From an uncultured Alphaproteobacteria bacterium (GTDB lineage: Bacteria; Pseudomonadota; Alphaproteobacteria; HIMB59; GCA-002718135), in assembly GCA_902518705.1 (NCBI GenBank), contig CABYHW010000008.1, positions 1 through 50,640 on the forward strand: DNA of 50,640 bases. The letters are read 5' to 3'. The notes under the pieces are model-generated. The model had not been told where the DNA came from, searched no databases, and saw only the letters and a list, made by a program, of their open reading frames with translations. Both the position numbers and the translations under genes were made by a program. Positions 8,315-17,369 of this stretch are shown here, in pieces; within the stretch, counting starts at the first letter, position 1; the number at the start of each line of letters is the position of its first letter.

Positions 8315-9655
8315 ATGCTTAAAAAAAATGAACTGATAGATTACTTTTATAAAGGAATCAAAAATAAGAATGATTTACGCATAGGAGTAGAACACGAGAA
8401 ATTTGTTCTAAAAAAAGACAGTTTATATCAATTGTCTTATGAAGAGCCCAATGGCATAAAAGATATTCTTTTAAAATTTGTAAATAAGGGATGGAAACCA
8501 AAGTATGATGATAAAAATACTACAATAATTGCACTAGAAAGATTTGGTGAAAGTATAACTTTAGAACCAGGTGGTCAGATCGAATTATCTGGAGCACAAT
8601 TAAAAAATATCCATCAAACCTGTACTGAAACTAATAGACATTTAAAAGAACTAAAAGATATTGGTGAAGAATTTGGCTTTATATTATTAGGATTAGGCGT
8701 TGAGCCAAGTTTATCTCTTGATGAATTTCCTTGGATGCCAAAACAAAGATATTCAATAATGAAAAAATATATGCCCAAAGTTGGTACTCTGGGACATCAC
8801 ATGATGAAACGCACATGTACAAACCAAGTAAATTTGGATTATCATTCCGAAGAAGATATGATTGTTAAGTATCGATTAATGTTAAATCTTGAAGGTATAG
8901 CAACTGCAATATTTTCTAATTCACCTTTTGATCAAAAAAAAGTTTCTAAATATAAGAGTTTAAGATCTCATTTTTGGCATTACACAGACAAAGATAGAAC
9001 AGGGTTATTGCCATTTGTTTTTGATAAAGATTTTAATTTTGAAAAATATGCGGAGTATGCTCTAGATATACCAATGTATTTTGTAATTAAAAATCATAAA
9101 TATATAAATATGACAAATTATACTTTTAGAGATTTTATGAAAAATAATATTTCTAAAGATTTAAACATTGAACCTACTATAGAAGATTGGGTAAACCATT
9201 TATCAACTCTATTTCCTCAAGTTAGATTAAAGCAATTCCTAGAAATTCGTTCTATGGATGCATGTTCATGGGATTTAATATGTTCTCAGCCTGCTTTTTG
9301 GATTGGTATTTTATACAATGATGAAGCTATTGATAAAACAAATGAAATTGTTGAAGGTTGGACTCAAAATGATAGAAATTTAATAAATAATTTAGCCCCA
9401 CTAGAAGGTTTACAAACAAAATTTAAAAATAGTGATCTTTTAGATATTGCTCAAAAATTGTTTGAAATTTCAAAATCAGGTTTAGATAAAAGAAATATTC
9501 TAGTAAAAAATGAAAAATATAACGAAACATTTTATCTAAAAGATTTAGAACAAAATCTATCAAATGGTCATTCACCAGCTGATTTATTAATCAATAAATA
9601 TAATGGTAAATGGAAAAAAAATATAAAAAAAATATATGAGGAAGAAATTTTCTAA
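8315..9655 (+). CDS. gshA: Glutamate-cysteine ligase (plant/alphaproteobacterial type)
   Basis: First step of glutathione synthesis: Glu + Cys + ATP to gamma-glutamylcysteine. The 446-residue protein matches the GCS2-type enzymes of alphaproteobacteria and plants: IGVEHEKFVL near residue 23, GGQIELSGAQLKNIHQTC around residue 90, LGLGVEPSLSLDEFPWMPKQRY, and FLEIRSMDACS near 308. Length fits. The stop overlaps the gshB start by one base (TAATG), indicating translational coupling in a two-gene glutathione operon. Confidence 0.94.
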   Translation: MLKKNELIDYFYKGIKNKNDLRIGVEHEKFVLKKDSLYQLSYEEPNGIKDILLKFVNKGWKPKYDDKNTTIIALERFGESITLEPGGQIELSGAQLKNIHQTCTETNRHLKELKDIGEEFGFILLGLGVEPSLSLDEFPWMPKQRYSIMKKYMPKVGTLGHHMMKRTCTNQVNLDYHSEEDMIVKYRLMLNLEGIATAIFSNSPFDQKKVSKYKSLRSHFWHYTDKDRTGLLPFVFDKDFNFEKYAEYALDIPMYFVIKNHKYINMTNYTFRDFMKNNISKDLNIEPTIEDWVNHLSTLFPQVRLKQFLEIRSMDACSWDLICSQPAFWIGILYNDEAIDKTNEIVEGWTQNDRNLINNLAPLEGLQTKFKNSDLLDIAQKLFEISKSGLDKRNILVKNEKYNETFYLKDLEQNLSNGHSPADLLINKYNGKWKKNIKKIYEEEIF

Positions 9656-10593
9656 TGAAAAAAAGTATAGCAATCCAAATGGATAATATTGAAGCAATTG
9701 ATTATGAATTCGATACATCTTTTTTAATAGGTTATGAGGCACAAGAAAGAGGTTATGATATTTTTTATTACAATCCAAAAGATTTATTCATAAAAGAAAA
9801 TACTATTCAAGCGTCTGGATATTATTTAGAGCTACATCTAGACGAAAAAAATTATTTTAATTTTAAATCTAATGCAATAATTGCCAAATTAGAGGATTTT
9901 CAATTTGTCTTTTTAAGACAGGACCCTCCTTTTGATATGAATTATATTACATCGACTTATATTTTGGACTTACTTCCATCTTCAACAATTGTTGTAAATG
10001 ATCCAACAGCAGTTAGAAATTCTACTGAAAAATTATTTACATTTAATTTTAAAGAATTTATGCCACCCACTTTGGTAACAAAAGATATAAAAATTATTGA
10101 AGAATTTTTAGATAAAGAAGAAGATATTATAACCAAACCACTTTATGGTAATGGAGGAGAGGGTATACATAGATTTGATAAAACTAATTTCAATTCTAAA
10201 ATGTTAGAGGAATATTTATACTTGCCTATAATGGTACAAAAATTTATCAATGAGATAGAGCATGGTGACAGGAGAATTATTTTTTTCGATGGTGAATATT
10301 TTGGTTCAGTTGCCAGAATACCACAAGAAGGTAATTTAAAGGCAAATTTTCATGCTGGCGGTAAGGCAAGTAAAACTGACCTAGTTTATAGGGACCAAGA
10401 AATTATCAAAAATTTGGGACCAAAACTAAAAGAACATAATCTCTTTTTTGTTGGAATTGATATAATTGGAAATTATCTAACAGAAATAAATGTTACTTCA
10501 CCTACAGGATTGAAGCAAATTAACGCATTAAATAATGTAAAATTAGAGAAAGATTTTTGGGATAAGCTTGAAGCAAAATATAAATTAGTTTAA
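9655..10593 (+). CDS. gshB: Glutathione synthetase
   Basis: Adds glycine to gamma-glutamylcysteine using ATP. The 312-residue protein has the ATP-grasp features of bacterial GshB: LRQDPPFDMNYI near residue 84, NDPTAVRNSTEKLF, TKPLYGNGGEGIHRF near 160, and the C-terminal ligand-binding EINVTSPTGLKQIN near 280. Length matches the E. coli-type enzyme. It overlaps gshA by one base. Confidence 0.97.
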   Translation: MKKSIAIQMDNIEAIDYEFDTSFLIGYEAQERGYDIFYYNPKDLFIKENTIQASGYYLELHLDEKNYFNFKSNAIIAKLEDFQFVFLRQDPPFDMNYITSTYILDLLPSSTIVVNDPTAVRNSTEKLFTFNFKEFMPPTLVTKDIKIIEEFLDKEEDIITKPLYGNGGEGIHRFDKTNFNSKMLEEYLYLPIMVQKFINEIEHGDRRIIFFDGEYFGSVARIPQEGNLKANFHAGGKASKTDLVYRDQEIIKNLGPKLKEHNLFFVGIDIIGNYLTEINVTSPTGLKQINALNNVKLEKDFWDKLEAKYKLV

Positions 10594-10616
10594 TTATAAT
10601 TTTTAAAGGAAAACAT

Positions 10617-11183
10617 ATGCACAAAAATAGAATTTTAATACACAAACTAAAAAATTTTGAAAATATAAATTCAAATTTTCTTATAATAACATTGATGTTA
10701 TTTGGTTCAATTTTATTAGCAATTTCCGCTAAAGTTCAAGTACCATTTTGGCCAGTGCCAATGACAATGCAGACGTTTGTCATATTCTTAATAGGAATGA
10801 CATATAGTGTAAGATTATCTTTTGCTACAGTTGCTTTTTACCTTTTTCAAGGAGCTATAGGTCTTCCTGTTTTTGCAGCCGGTGGTGGAGTTGCCTATTT
10901 AGTTGGGCCAACGGCAGGATATCTTTATGGTATGTTATTTGCATCTATCGTTATAAGTTATTTAGCAAATTTAGGTTTCAGCAAAACATATTTCAAAGCT
11001 ACAGTATCTCTACTAATTGGTTCTGCTATTATATTTTCATTTGGCATCATCTATCTTGGTTATATTATTGGTTTCGAAAAAGCAGTAGCTGCTGGTCTTT
11101 TACCATTTATTCCAAGTGAATTGTTTAAAATTGCATTAGCAGTTTCTTTGATCCCAACTTTACAAAAAATTATTACAAAATAA
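10617..11183 (+). CDS. bioY: Biotin transporter BioY (ECF S component)
   Basis: Substrate-binding membrane subunit for biotin uptake. The 188-residue protein has about six hydrophobic segments with the family motif VPFWPVPMTMQTFVIFLIG near residues 42-60, then GAIGLPVFAAGGG and GPTAGYLYGML. AAAGGA at 10605-10610 is its ribosome-binding site. No bioM/bioN or ECF A/T genes are adjacent, so it either works alone or uses a shared energising module elsewhere. This points to uptake of environmental biotin. It starts 23 bases after gshB. Confidence 0.93.
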   Translation: MHKNRILIHKLKNFENINSNFLIITLMLFGSILLAISAKVQVPFWPVPMTMQTFVIFLIGMTYSVRLSFATVAFYLFQGAIGLPVFAAGGGVAYLVGPTAGYLYGMLFASIVISYLANLGFSKTYFKATVSLLIGSAIIFSFGIIYLGYIIGFEKAVAAGLLPFIPSELFKIALAVSLIPTLQKIITK

Positions 11184-11189
11184 TAATTA

Positions 11190-12080
11190 ATGAAAATAGG
11201 TATTGATGTAGGCGGTACCAAAACTGAGGGTATTCTATTAGATCCAAATGGAACTGAAATAGATAGAAAAAGAATTAATACTGAAAAAAATTATGATGGA
11301 ACAATTAATGGAATAGTCTCCATTATAAATCATTTTGAAGATAAGCATGGTAAAGCAGAATCTGTTGGTATGGGAATGCCAGGGGCCATATCAAATGATA
11401 CAGCTTTAATTAAAAATGCTAATTCTATATGGTTAAATGGTAAACCATTTAAGCAAGATTTGGATAAAATTCTTAATAGAAATATTAATCTAGAAAATGA
11501 TGCTAATTGTTTCACACTGTCCGAAGCAGTAGATGGAGCAGGTAAAGGTTATCAAGTTGTTTTTGGAGTAATCATCGGAACAGGTGTTGGTGGTGGTATT
11601 AGCATTGATCAAAAAGTTATAAGAGGGCGAAATAGTATAAGCGGGGAATGGGGCCATATAGTACTGCCAGGTAGAACTGAAGAAGAAAAAAAATATGTAA
11701 AAAAATGTTATTGTGGGAAAAATGGTTGTTTAGAAACTTACATATCTGGCCCAGGATTTTCATCGGCTTATAATTTGCGTTTCAATAAAAATTATAATTC
11801 ACATCAGATATTAGAGGGTTTTATTAATAATGAAGAAAATAGTATTTTTGCACTAAATCAATATATTGATCATTTAGCTAGAGGTTTATCTGTTGTATGT
11901 AATATCCTTGATCCAGATGTAATAGTTTTGGGTGGTGGTATGTCCAATATAGATTTTATTTATGAAAATATAAATGATACTTTAAAAAAATATGTTTTTA
12001 CTGATACGCTAGAAACTAAAGTTGTTAAAAATGTTTATGGGGATTCAAGTGGTGTAAGGGGAGCTGCTTGGCTCTCTTAA
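11190..12080 (+). CDS. ROK-family sugar kinase
   Basis: ATP-dependent kinase of the ROK family; substrates include fructose, glucose, N-acetylglucosamine and N-acetylmannosamine. The 296-residue protein has DVGGTKT at residues 6-12, the catalytic Asp in LENDANC (Asp104), GTGVGGGI at 130-137, and the zinc motif His156 with Cys173, Cys175 and Cys180 (GEWGH ... CYCGKNGCLE). The C-terminus has PDVIVLGGGMSN. It lacks a DNA-binding domain, so it is a kinase and not a ROK repressor. NagK- or fructokinase-like activity is likely but the sugar is undecided. Its end overlaps convergent gabD by four bases. Confidence 0.85.
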   Translation: MKIGIDVGGTKTEGILLDPNGTEIDRKRINTEKNYDGTINGIVSIINHFEDKHGKAESVGMGMPGAISNDTALIKNANSIWLNGKPFKQDLDKILNRNINLENDANCFTLSEAVDGAGKGYQVVFGVIIGTGVGGGISIDQKVIRGRNSISGEWGHIVLPGRTEEEKKYVKKCYCGKNGCLETYISGPGFSSAYNLRFNKNYNSHQILEGFINNEENSIFALNQYIDHLARGLSVVCNILDPDVIVLGGGMSNIDFIYENINDTLKKYVFTDTLETKVVKNVYGDSSGVRGAAWLS

Positions 12081-13528
12081 ATACCGCCCATTGAAATATA
12101 TTTTATAGTTAAATAATCATCAAGGCCATATCGAGAACCTTCTCTTCCCATTCCTGATTCTTTTACACCCCCAAAAGGAACTTCTGCAATTGTTGGTAGT
12201 CCATTATTAATAGATACAATGCCATACTCAAGTGCTTCGGCAACTCTCCAAATTCTTCCTATGTCTCTTGAATAGAAATATGAAGCTAATCCATAAGGAG
12301 TATCATTAGCCATTTTAATCACTTCATCATCACTAGAAAATTTATAAAGAGGAGCAACAGGTCCAAATGTTTCTTCAAAAGTTATTTTTGCCTTTGTAGA
12401 TACATTAGAGAGAACAGTTGGTTGATAGAAATTCCCACCAAGCGAATGCACATCTCCACCAATTGCTATTTTAGCTCCTGTATTAACTGCGTCTTGTACA
12501 TGATCAACTACTTTTTCTAAAGAGGATTGATCAATTAAAGGACCAGATGTAATTCCATCTTCAAGTCCATTGCCCACTGTTATTTTACTGACTTCATTTG
12601 TAAATTTTTCCAGGAATTCATCATAAATATTTTCATGCACAAATATTCTATTTGAACAAATACATGTTTGACCACTATTTCTAAATTTACTTTGAAGAGC
12701 TCCTGCAACAGCTTCATCCATATCTGCATCATCAAAAACAATAAATGGTGCGTGACCACCAAGTTCCATAGAAACTTTTTTTACTGTTGAGGCACTTTGC
12801 TCTAAAAGTATCTTTCCAACCTCCGTAGATCCAGTAAAAGAAATTTTTCTAACAATAGGATTGCTTGTTAGTTCTTTACCAATTTCACTTGCCGATCCAG
12901 TTATTACATTAAATACACCATCTGGAAAACCAGCTTCCTTAGCAAGTACTGCTACAGCTAATGCTGAATAGGGTGTCTGGCTTGCTGGTTTAACAACAGT
13001 AGTACAACCTACTGCTAAAGCGGCTGCACATTTTCTTGTTATCATTGAATTTGGAAAATTCCATGGAGTTATTGCTCCAACAACACCAACAGGTTGTTTA
13101 ATTATTACAATTCTTTTTCCAGGTCTTGGGTCAGGAACTATGTCACCATAAACTCTTTTTGCTTCTTCAGCATAGAATTCAATATATGAAGCACCCATTA
13201 GTATTTCACCCTTTGCTTCAGCTAGAGGTTTACCTTGCTCAATAGTCATGATTTTAGCTAAATCATCTGCATTTTCTGTAATTAGTTCCCCCCATTTTTT
13301 AAGAATGACTGATCTTTCTTTCGCAGTAGTTTCTTTCCAAGTTTGGAAAGCAGTATTAGCATCATCTACAGCTTTTTTAGTCTCTAAAACTGAGCATTTT
13401 GGGACATTGCCAATAATTTCAAGAGAGGCTGGATTATTTACCTGTAGAGTTTCTCCTGAAGAACTGTCAACCCATTTCCCATTTATAAAACATTTTTGTT
13501 TAAAGAGTGATTTGTTATTTAATTCCAT
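12077..13528 (-). CDS. gabD: NAD(P)-dependent succinate-semialdehyde dehydrogenase (GabD-like)
   Basis: Aldehyde dehydrogenase superfamily. The 483-residue protein has TPWNFPN at 154-160, FTGSTEVGK at 231-239, the general base Glu255 in MELGGHAP, and the nucleophile Cys289 in NSGQTCIC; the second Cys at 291 is usual in GabD. It most resembles GabD (succinate semialdehyde to succinate), though a related semialdehyde cannot be excluded. It is divergent from the amidinotransferase gene with 43 bases between. Ectoine-utilisation clusters of other alphaproteobacteria carry a semialdehyde dehydrogenase (ssd), so it may serve the neighbouring island. Confidence 0.88.
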   Translation of the reverse strand: MELNNKSLFKQKCFINGKWVDSSSGETLQVNNPASLEIIGNVPKCSVLETKKAVDDANTAFQTWKETTAKERSVILKKWGELITENADDLAKIMTIEQGKPLAEAKGEILMGASYIEFYAEEAKRVYGDIVPDPRPGKRIVIIKQPVGVVGAITPWNFPNSMITRKCAAALAVGCTTVVKPASQTPYSALAVAVLAKEAGFPDGVFNVITGSASEIGKELTSNPIVRKISFTGSTEVGKILLEQSASTVKKVSMELGGHAPFIVFDDADMDEAVAGALQSKFRNSGQTCICSNRIFVHENIYDEFLEKFTNEVSKITVGNGLEDGITSGPLIDQSSLEKVVDHVQDAVNTGAKIAIGGDVHSLGGNFYQPTVLSNVSTKAKITFEETFGPVAPLYKFSSDDEVIKMANDTPYGLASYFYSRDIGRIWRVAEALEYGIVSINNGLPTIAEVPFGGVKESGMGREGSRYGLDDYLTIKYISMGGI

Positions 13529-13536
13529 ATGTTTTA

Positions 13537-13544
13537 ATTATAAT
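13537..13544. promoter_or_regulatory. Possible shared -10 elements between gabD and the amidinotransferase gene
   Basis: The 43-base divergent gap has a perfect TATAAT on the + strand at 13539-13544 and, overlapping it, TATAAT on the - strand (13542 down to 13537). On the + strand the start would fall near 13551, upstream of the AAGGA ribosome site at 13560-13564. No good -35 box is present at 17 bases. In an AT-rich genome such boxes arise by chance, so support is modest. Confidence 0.35.
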
Positions 13545-13571
13545 GCATAGTTTTAAATTAAGGAAAAAATA

Positions 13572-14675
13572 ATGACAATAGTTAATTCTTGGAATGAATG
13601 GGATCCATTAAAGCATGTTATAGTTGGAGCAGTTGAAAATGCCAACATACCTCCAATGGAACCAGCGCTTGAGCCAAAAATTAGTAAAGATAGTGGTATG
13701 GCAGGATCTCACGGACCACGTTCAAAAGAGTCAATTGATAAAGCAAATATACAATTAGAAAACTTTGTTAAAATTTTAAATTCTCTAAATATAAAAGTTG
13801 ATAGACCAACACCAATTGACTTTTCTCAGAGTATCGAGACGCCCGATTGGTCTAATGATGGTATGTTTGGTTGTATGCCTCCAAGAGATGTTATTCTCAC
13901 TGTAGGAAATGAAATGCTGGAAGCACCAATGTCTTATAGATGTAGATGGTTTGAGTATCTTGCCTATAGACCTTTACTTGAAAAATATTATTCAGAAGAT
14001 AAAAATATGAGATGGGAATCGGCACCTAAACCAAGATTAACAAATCAATCTTATAAGTCTAATTATCTTCCTGAAGGCATAACGGAAGAAGAACGATATA
14101 AAAAAATTGAAAATAGAGACATGATATTGACAGAAAAAGAACCACTTTTTGATGCGGCAGAAATTTTACGCTTTGGAAAAGATCTTTTTTATCATAACAA
14201 TTTTACATCAAATTTAAGCGGTTTAGATTGGTTAAGAAGACATTATCCAAATCATCGTGTTCATCAAATTAATTTACCAGGTGATTTAATTCCAACTCAC
14301 ATAGATGCATGTTTTACTCCTATTAAACCAGGAGTTATAATCATTAATCCGAATAGAAAAATATCATCAGAGCAAAGAAAAATTTTCGATGATAATAAAT
14401 GGGAAATTCATGAGGCAGCACCTTCCATTCATAATAGTCCACCACCTATGTGTTATTCATCAATCTGGTTATCAATGAACGTTTTAATAATTGATCCTAA
14501 AACTATATGTGTTGAAGCCACTGAAGAAAAAATGATTAAACAAATGGAAAGTTTTGGATTGGATGTTATTCCAGTTCCTTTTAGGGATGTTTATGCATTT
14601 GGGGGTAGTTTACATTGTGCCACTACTGATGTTCATAGAGAGGGTGAGTGTGAGGATTATTTTCCAAATCAATAA
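13572..14675 (+). CDS. Arginine:glycine amidinotransferase-family enzyme
   Basis: Amidinotransferases move the amidino group of arginine to an acceptor amine; the animal enzyme (AGAT) makes guanidinoacetate. The 367-residue protein tracks AGAT from end to end: NSWNEWDPLKHVIVGAVENANIPP at the start, then PRDVILTVGNEMLEAPM, FDAAEILRFGKD, THIDACF and GGSLHCATTDVHREG. The expected catalytic triad is present as Asp194, His243 and Cys349. StrB-type enzymes of streptomycin synthesis belong to the same family, so the acceptor need not be glycine. It has its own ribosome site and leads a same-strand run of catabolic genes. The next gene starts on its stop (one-base overlap). Confidence 0.88.
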   Translation: MTIVNSWNEWDPLKHVIVGAVENANIPPMEPALEPKISKDSGMAGSHGPRSKESIDKANIQLENFVKILNSLNIKVDRPTPIDFSQSIETPDWSNDGMFGCMPPRDVILTVGNEMLEAPMSYRCRWFEYLAYRPLLEKYYSEDKNMRWESAPKPRLTNQSYKSNYLPEGITEEERYKKIENRDMILTEKEPLFDAAEILRFGKDLFYHNNFTSNLSGLDWLRRHYPNHRVHQINLPGDLIPTHIDACFTPIKPGVIIINPNRKISSEQRKIFDDNKWEIHEAAPSIHNSPPPMCYSSIWLSMNVLIIDPKTICVEATEEKMIKQMESFGLDVIPVPFRDVYAFGGSLHCATTDVHREGECEDYFPNQ

Positions 14676-15430
14676 TGTATAGTTTTAATCAAAATAACGT
14701 TAAAGCCAATTTACATGATACAAAATTTTCTAGAATTGGTGTAATTACACTATCGACTGATTTTACAATTGAGCAAGATTTTAGAAAAATTTGTCATAAT
14801 TTACCAGTTGACCTATTTTTTAATAGGATACCTTTTTTAAATCCTCTAACTCATGAAAATTATATAAAGATGGCTGATCATCTTACAGAAATAACAAATC
14901 AAATATTACCCAATGAGAAAATACAAGTTGTAGCGTATGGATGTACTTCGGGCACTATTGAAATTGGTGAAAAAAGAATAAGATTTGAAATCTTCAAAGC
15001 TAAACCTGATGCTTTAATTACCACACCTATTACATCAGCTGTCAAAGCACTTAAATTGTTAAATCATAAAAAAATTGCTGTTCTTACCCCTTATCCAAAA
15101 GATGTGAATATTAAAGTTTACAAATATTTAATTGATAGTGGATTTGAAATTAAATCATTCAGTTCATTTAATTTAAATTATGATTCCGAAATTGCCAAAG
15201 TTACTCATGATAGTTTAATACAAACAATTTCCTCAATTGATTTAACAGATGTTGATAGTATTTTTGTTTCTTGTACTGCATTAAAAGTAATTGATATTAT
15301 CGAAAAATTGGAATCAAAATTAAGCACAGATATCATTTCAAGTAATCAAGCTATTATTTGGGATTCATTAAGATTGTCTAATATTAATAAAAAAATTGAT
15401 GGTTATGGTAACCTATTTAAATTACATTAA
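14675..15430 (+). CDS. Asp/Glu racemase-superfamily protein, maleate isomerase/EutA-like
   Basis: Cytosolic enzyme of the aspartate/glutamate racemase superfamily. The 251-residue protein has the two half-site cysteines of the maleate isomerase/arylmalonate decarboxylase/EutA branch: Cys90 in AYGCTSG and Cys200 in SCTAL. It also has LTPYPKDVN at 137-145 and a C-terminal SNQAIIWDSLRL. EutA-type proteins occur with EutB and EutC in ectoine-utilisation clusters, and the next two genes resemble those. Exact reaction unknown. It overlaps the amidinotransferase by one base. Confidence 0.8.
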   Translation: MYSFNQNNVKANLHDTKFSRIGVITLSTDFTIEQDFRKICHNLPVDLFFNRIPFLNPLTHENYIKMADHLTEITNQILPNEKIQVVAYGCTSGTIEIGEKRIRFEIFKAKPDALITTPITSAVKALKLLNHKKIAVLTPYPKDVNIKVYKYLIDSGFEIKSFSSFNLNYDSEIAKVTHDSLIQTISSIDLTDVDSIFVSCTALKVIDIIEKLESKLSTDIISSNQAIIWDSLRLSNINKKIDGYGNLFKLH

Positions 15431-15442
15431 ATAGGGATTAAA

Positions 15443-16405
15443 TTGATTACACTTCAACAAATACAAGATGCACATAAGAAAATTTTACCTTATGTTAATT
15501 ATACACCATTAATTAATTCTAATTTCTTATCAAAAAGTAATACAGTAAAACTAAAGTTAGAAAATTTTCAAATCACTGGTTCATTTAAGTTAAGAGGTGC
15601 CGTTAATAAGCTACTTTCTTTAAGTGAAGATGACAAGAACAAAGGAGTCATCGCAGTTTCTACAGGCAATCATGGCAAAGGCGTTGCTTATGCTTCAAAG
15701 GTATTGGGCATTCAATCAACAATATATATGTCTTCAATGGTTCCAGAATATAGAAAAGAGGCTATTGAAAAATTAGGAGCAAAAGTAGAAATTATTGGAA
15801 AGAATAGTGATGAAGCTGATTTACATGCTAAACAAATTGCGAAAGAAAAAAATATCTCATTAATTCACCCCTTTGATGATGAAGACATTATTATAGGTCA
15901 AGGTACAGTTGGGCTTGAAATGCTTACTGAATTTCCTGAAGTTGATACTGTAATTATACCAACATCTGGTGGCGGTCTTATATCTGGAATAGCACAAGCT
16001 ATTAAACTTCAAAAACCTGACACAAAAATTATTGCCGTATCTATGGAAAGAGGTCCTTCAATGTATGAAAGTCTAAAAAAAGGCAGACCCGTTGATGTAG
16101 AGGAAACTGAAACTTTAGCTGATTGTCTAGGGGGTAGTATTGGCTTAGATAATAAATTTACATTTAATATTGTACAACAATACGTTGATGACTTTGTTTT
16201 AGTAAGTGAAGAAAAAATAGCTGAGGGAATTAGAATAAATTTTTTAGAACATAAAATTGTATCTGAAGGTGCTGCAGCAACAAGTGTAATGGTTGTTAAA
16301 GAAAAACTAACATCACACTTAGGAAAAAATATAATCTGTTTAATTTGTGGTGGAAATATTGACTCGGAATTGTTTAACAAAGTTTTAAGTCATGCTCATC
16401 CTTAA
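15443..16405 (+). CDS. Threonine dehydratase-family PLP enzyme, EutB-like
   Basis: Fold-type II PLP enzyme of the serine/threonine dehydratase family. The 320-residue protein has the PLP lysine Lys49 in TGSFKLRGA, the phosphate loop-related STGNHGKGVA near 74, and SGGGLISGIA near 178. It lacks the C-terminal ACT domain of biosynthetic IlvA. The start is TTG with AGGGA at 15433-15437 five bases upstream. Between an EutA-like and an EutC-like gene, it is best described as EutB-like; plain threonine/serine dehydratase or a hydroxyaspartate dehydratase is the alternative. It overlaps the next gene by 14 bases. Confidence 0.82.
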   Translation: MITLQQIQDAHKKILPYVNYTPLINSNFLSKSNTVKLKLENFQITGSFKLRGAVNKLLSLSEDDKNKGVIAVSTGNHGKGVAYASKVLGIQSTIYMSSMVPEYRKEAIEKLGAKVEIIGKNSDEADLHAKQIAKEKNISLIHPFDDEDIIIGQGTVGLEMLTEFPEVDTVIIPTSGGGLISGIAQAIKLQKPDTKIIAVSMERGPSMYESLKKGRPVDVEETETLADCLGGSIGLDNKFTFNIVQQYVDDFVLVSEEKIAEGIRINFLEHKIVSEGAAATSVMVVKEKLTSHLGKNIICLICGGNIDSELFNKVLSHAHP

Positions 16406-17366
16406 TAAAAATGATATTATTCAACATGTAGATTTGAATAAAAATCTCATACCAATAATAGAGGAGGCTTTTATAAGTTTATCAAAAGGATTGGTAATGA
16501 TGCCACCTATAATGAGAATTGATATTGAAAAATATCATGGTGAATCTGATGTTAAAGCTGCATACGTTGAGGGTCTTGATAGTTTTGCAATAAAAATCGC
16601 TTCAGGTTTTTTCAATAATCCAAAACTTGGTCTGCCATCTAGTAATGGACTGATGGTTTTATTAGATTCAAAGACTGGAGTTGTAAAATCTGTTCTATTG
16701 GATGAAGGCTATCTTACAGATACTAGAACAGCTATAGCAGGAGCAATAGCTACAAAATATTTATCAAATCAAAATGCTAATTCTGTTGGTATTATTGGAG
16801 CTGGAATTCAAGCCAAATTACAACTTCAAGCAATAATGTTAGTTAGAAAAATAAAAAAAATAATAGTCTGGACAAGAGATGAGACAAAAGCAAACCAATT
16901 TATAGAAGGTTTTAAAGATTTAGATTTAGATTTGAATGTAGCTTCTTCTTGCAAGGAGTTGGCAAGCTTATCAGAAATTATCGTTACTACGACTCCTAGT
17001 AAAAAACCGCTTTTGGAATTTGATTGGATAATTAAAGGAACTCACATAACAGCAATGGGATCAGATGCAGAACAAAAAAACGAATTAGATCCTCAGATAT
17101 TAAAACATTGCGATCAATATGTACCTGACAATCAATTACAGACAAGTGTTTTGGGTGAATTACATCATGCTTTAAAACAAAATATAATTTCTTCTAAAGA
17201 AAAATTTAATGAACTTGGCGATATTATTAACGATCCAAGCTTAGGAAGAAAAAATAAAGAAGATATAACAATATGTGATTTGACAGGAACTGGTGTACAA
17301 GATACTGCAATAGCAAGATTTGCTTATAATCTTTGTAAAACAAATAATTTAGGCATCAAAATTTAA
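16392..17366 (+). CDS. Ornithine cyclodeaminase/mu-crystallin-family protein, EutC-like
   Basis: NAD(P)-dependent enzyme of the ornithine cyclodeaminase family, whose members include imine reductases such as delta1-pyrroline-2-carboxylate reductase. The 324-residue protein has the substrate Lys68 in IKIASGFF, Arg112 in DTRTAIAG, the nucleotide site GAGIQ at 136-140, and GSDAEQKNELD near 223. The start ATG lies inside the end of the preceding gene (14-base overlap), so the two are coupled. It could act with the EutA/EutB-like proteins. It could also reduce the product of the proline-racemase-family protein encoded at 21121. Confidence 0.82.
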   Translation: MLILNKNDIIQHVDLNKNLIPIIEEAFISLSKGLVMMPPIMRIDIEKYHGESDVKAAYVEGLDSFAIKIASGFFNNPKLGLPSSNGLMVLLDSKTGVVKSVLLDEGYLTDTRTAIAGAIATKYLSNQNANSVGIIGAGIQAKLQLQAIMLVRKIKKIIVWTRDETKANQFIEGFKDLDLDLNVASSCKELASLSEIIVTTTPSKKPLLEFDWIIKGTHITAMGSDAEQKNELDPQILKHCDQYVPDNQLQTSVLGELHHALKQNIISSKEKFNELGDIINDPSLGRKNKEDITICDLTGTGVQDTAIARFAYNLCKTNNLGIKI

Positions 17367-17369
17367 TTT

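Noticed and set aside
13248..13550. 100-codon open frame opposite gabD
   Set aside because: It mirrors a strong aldehyde dehydrogenase coding sequence and has no recognisable protein features.
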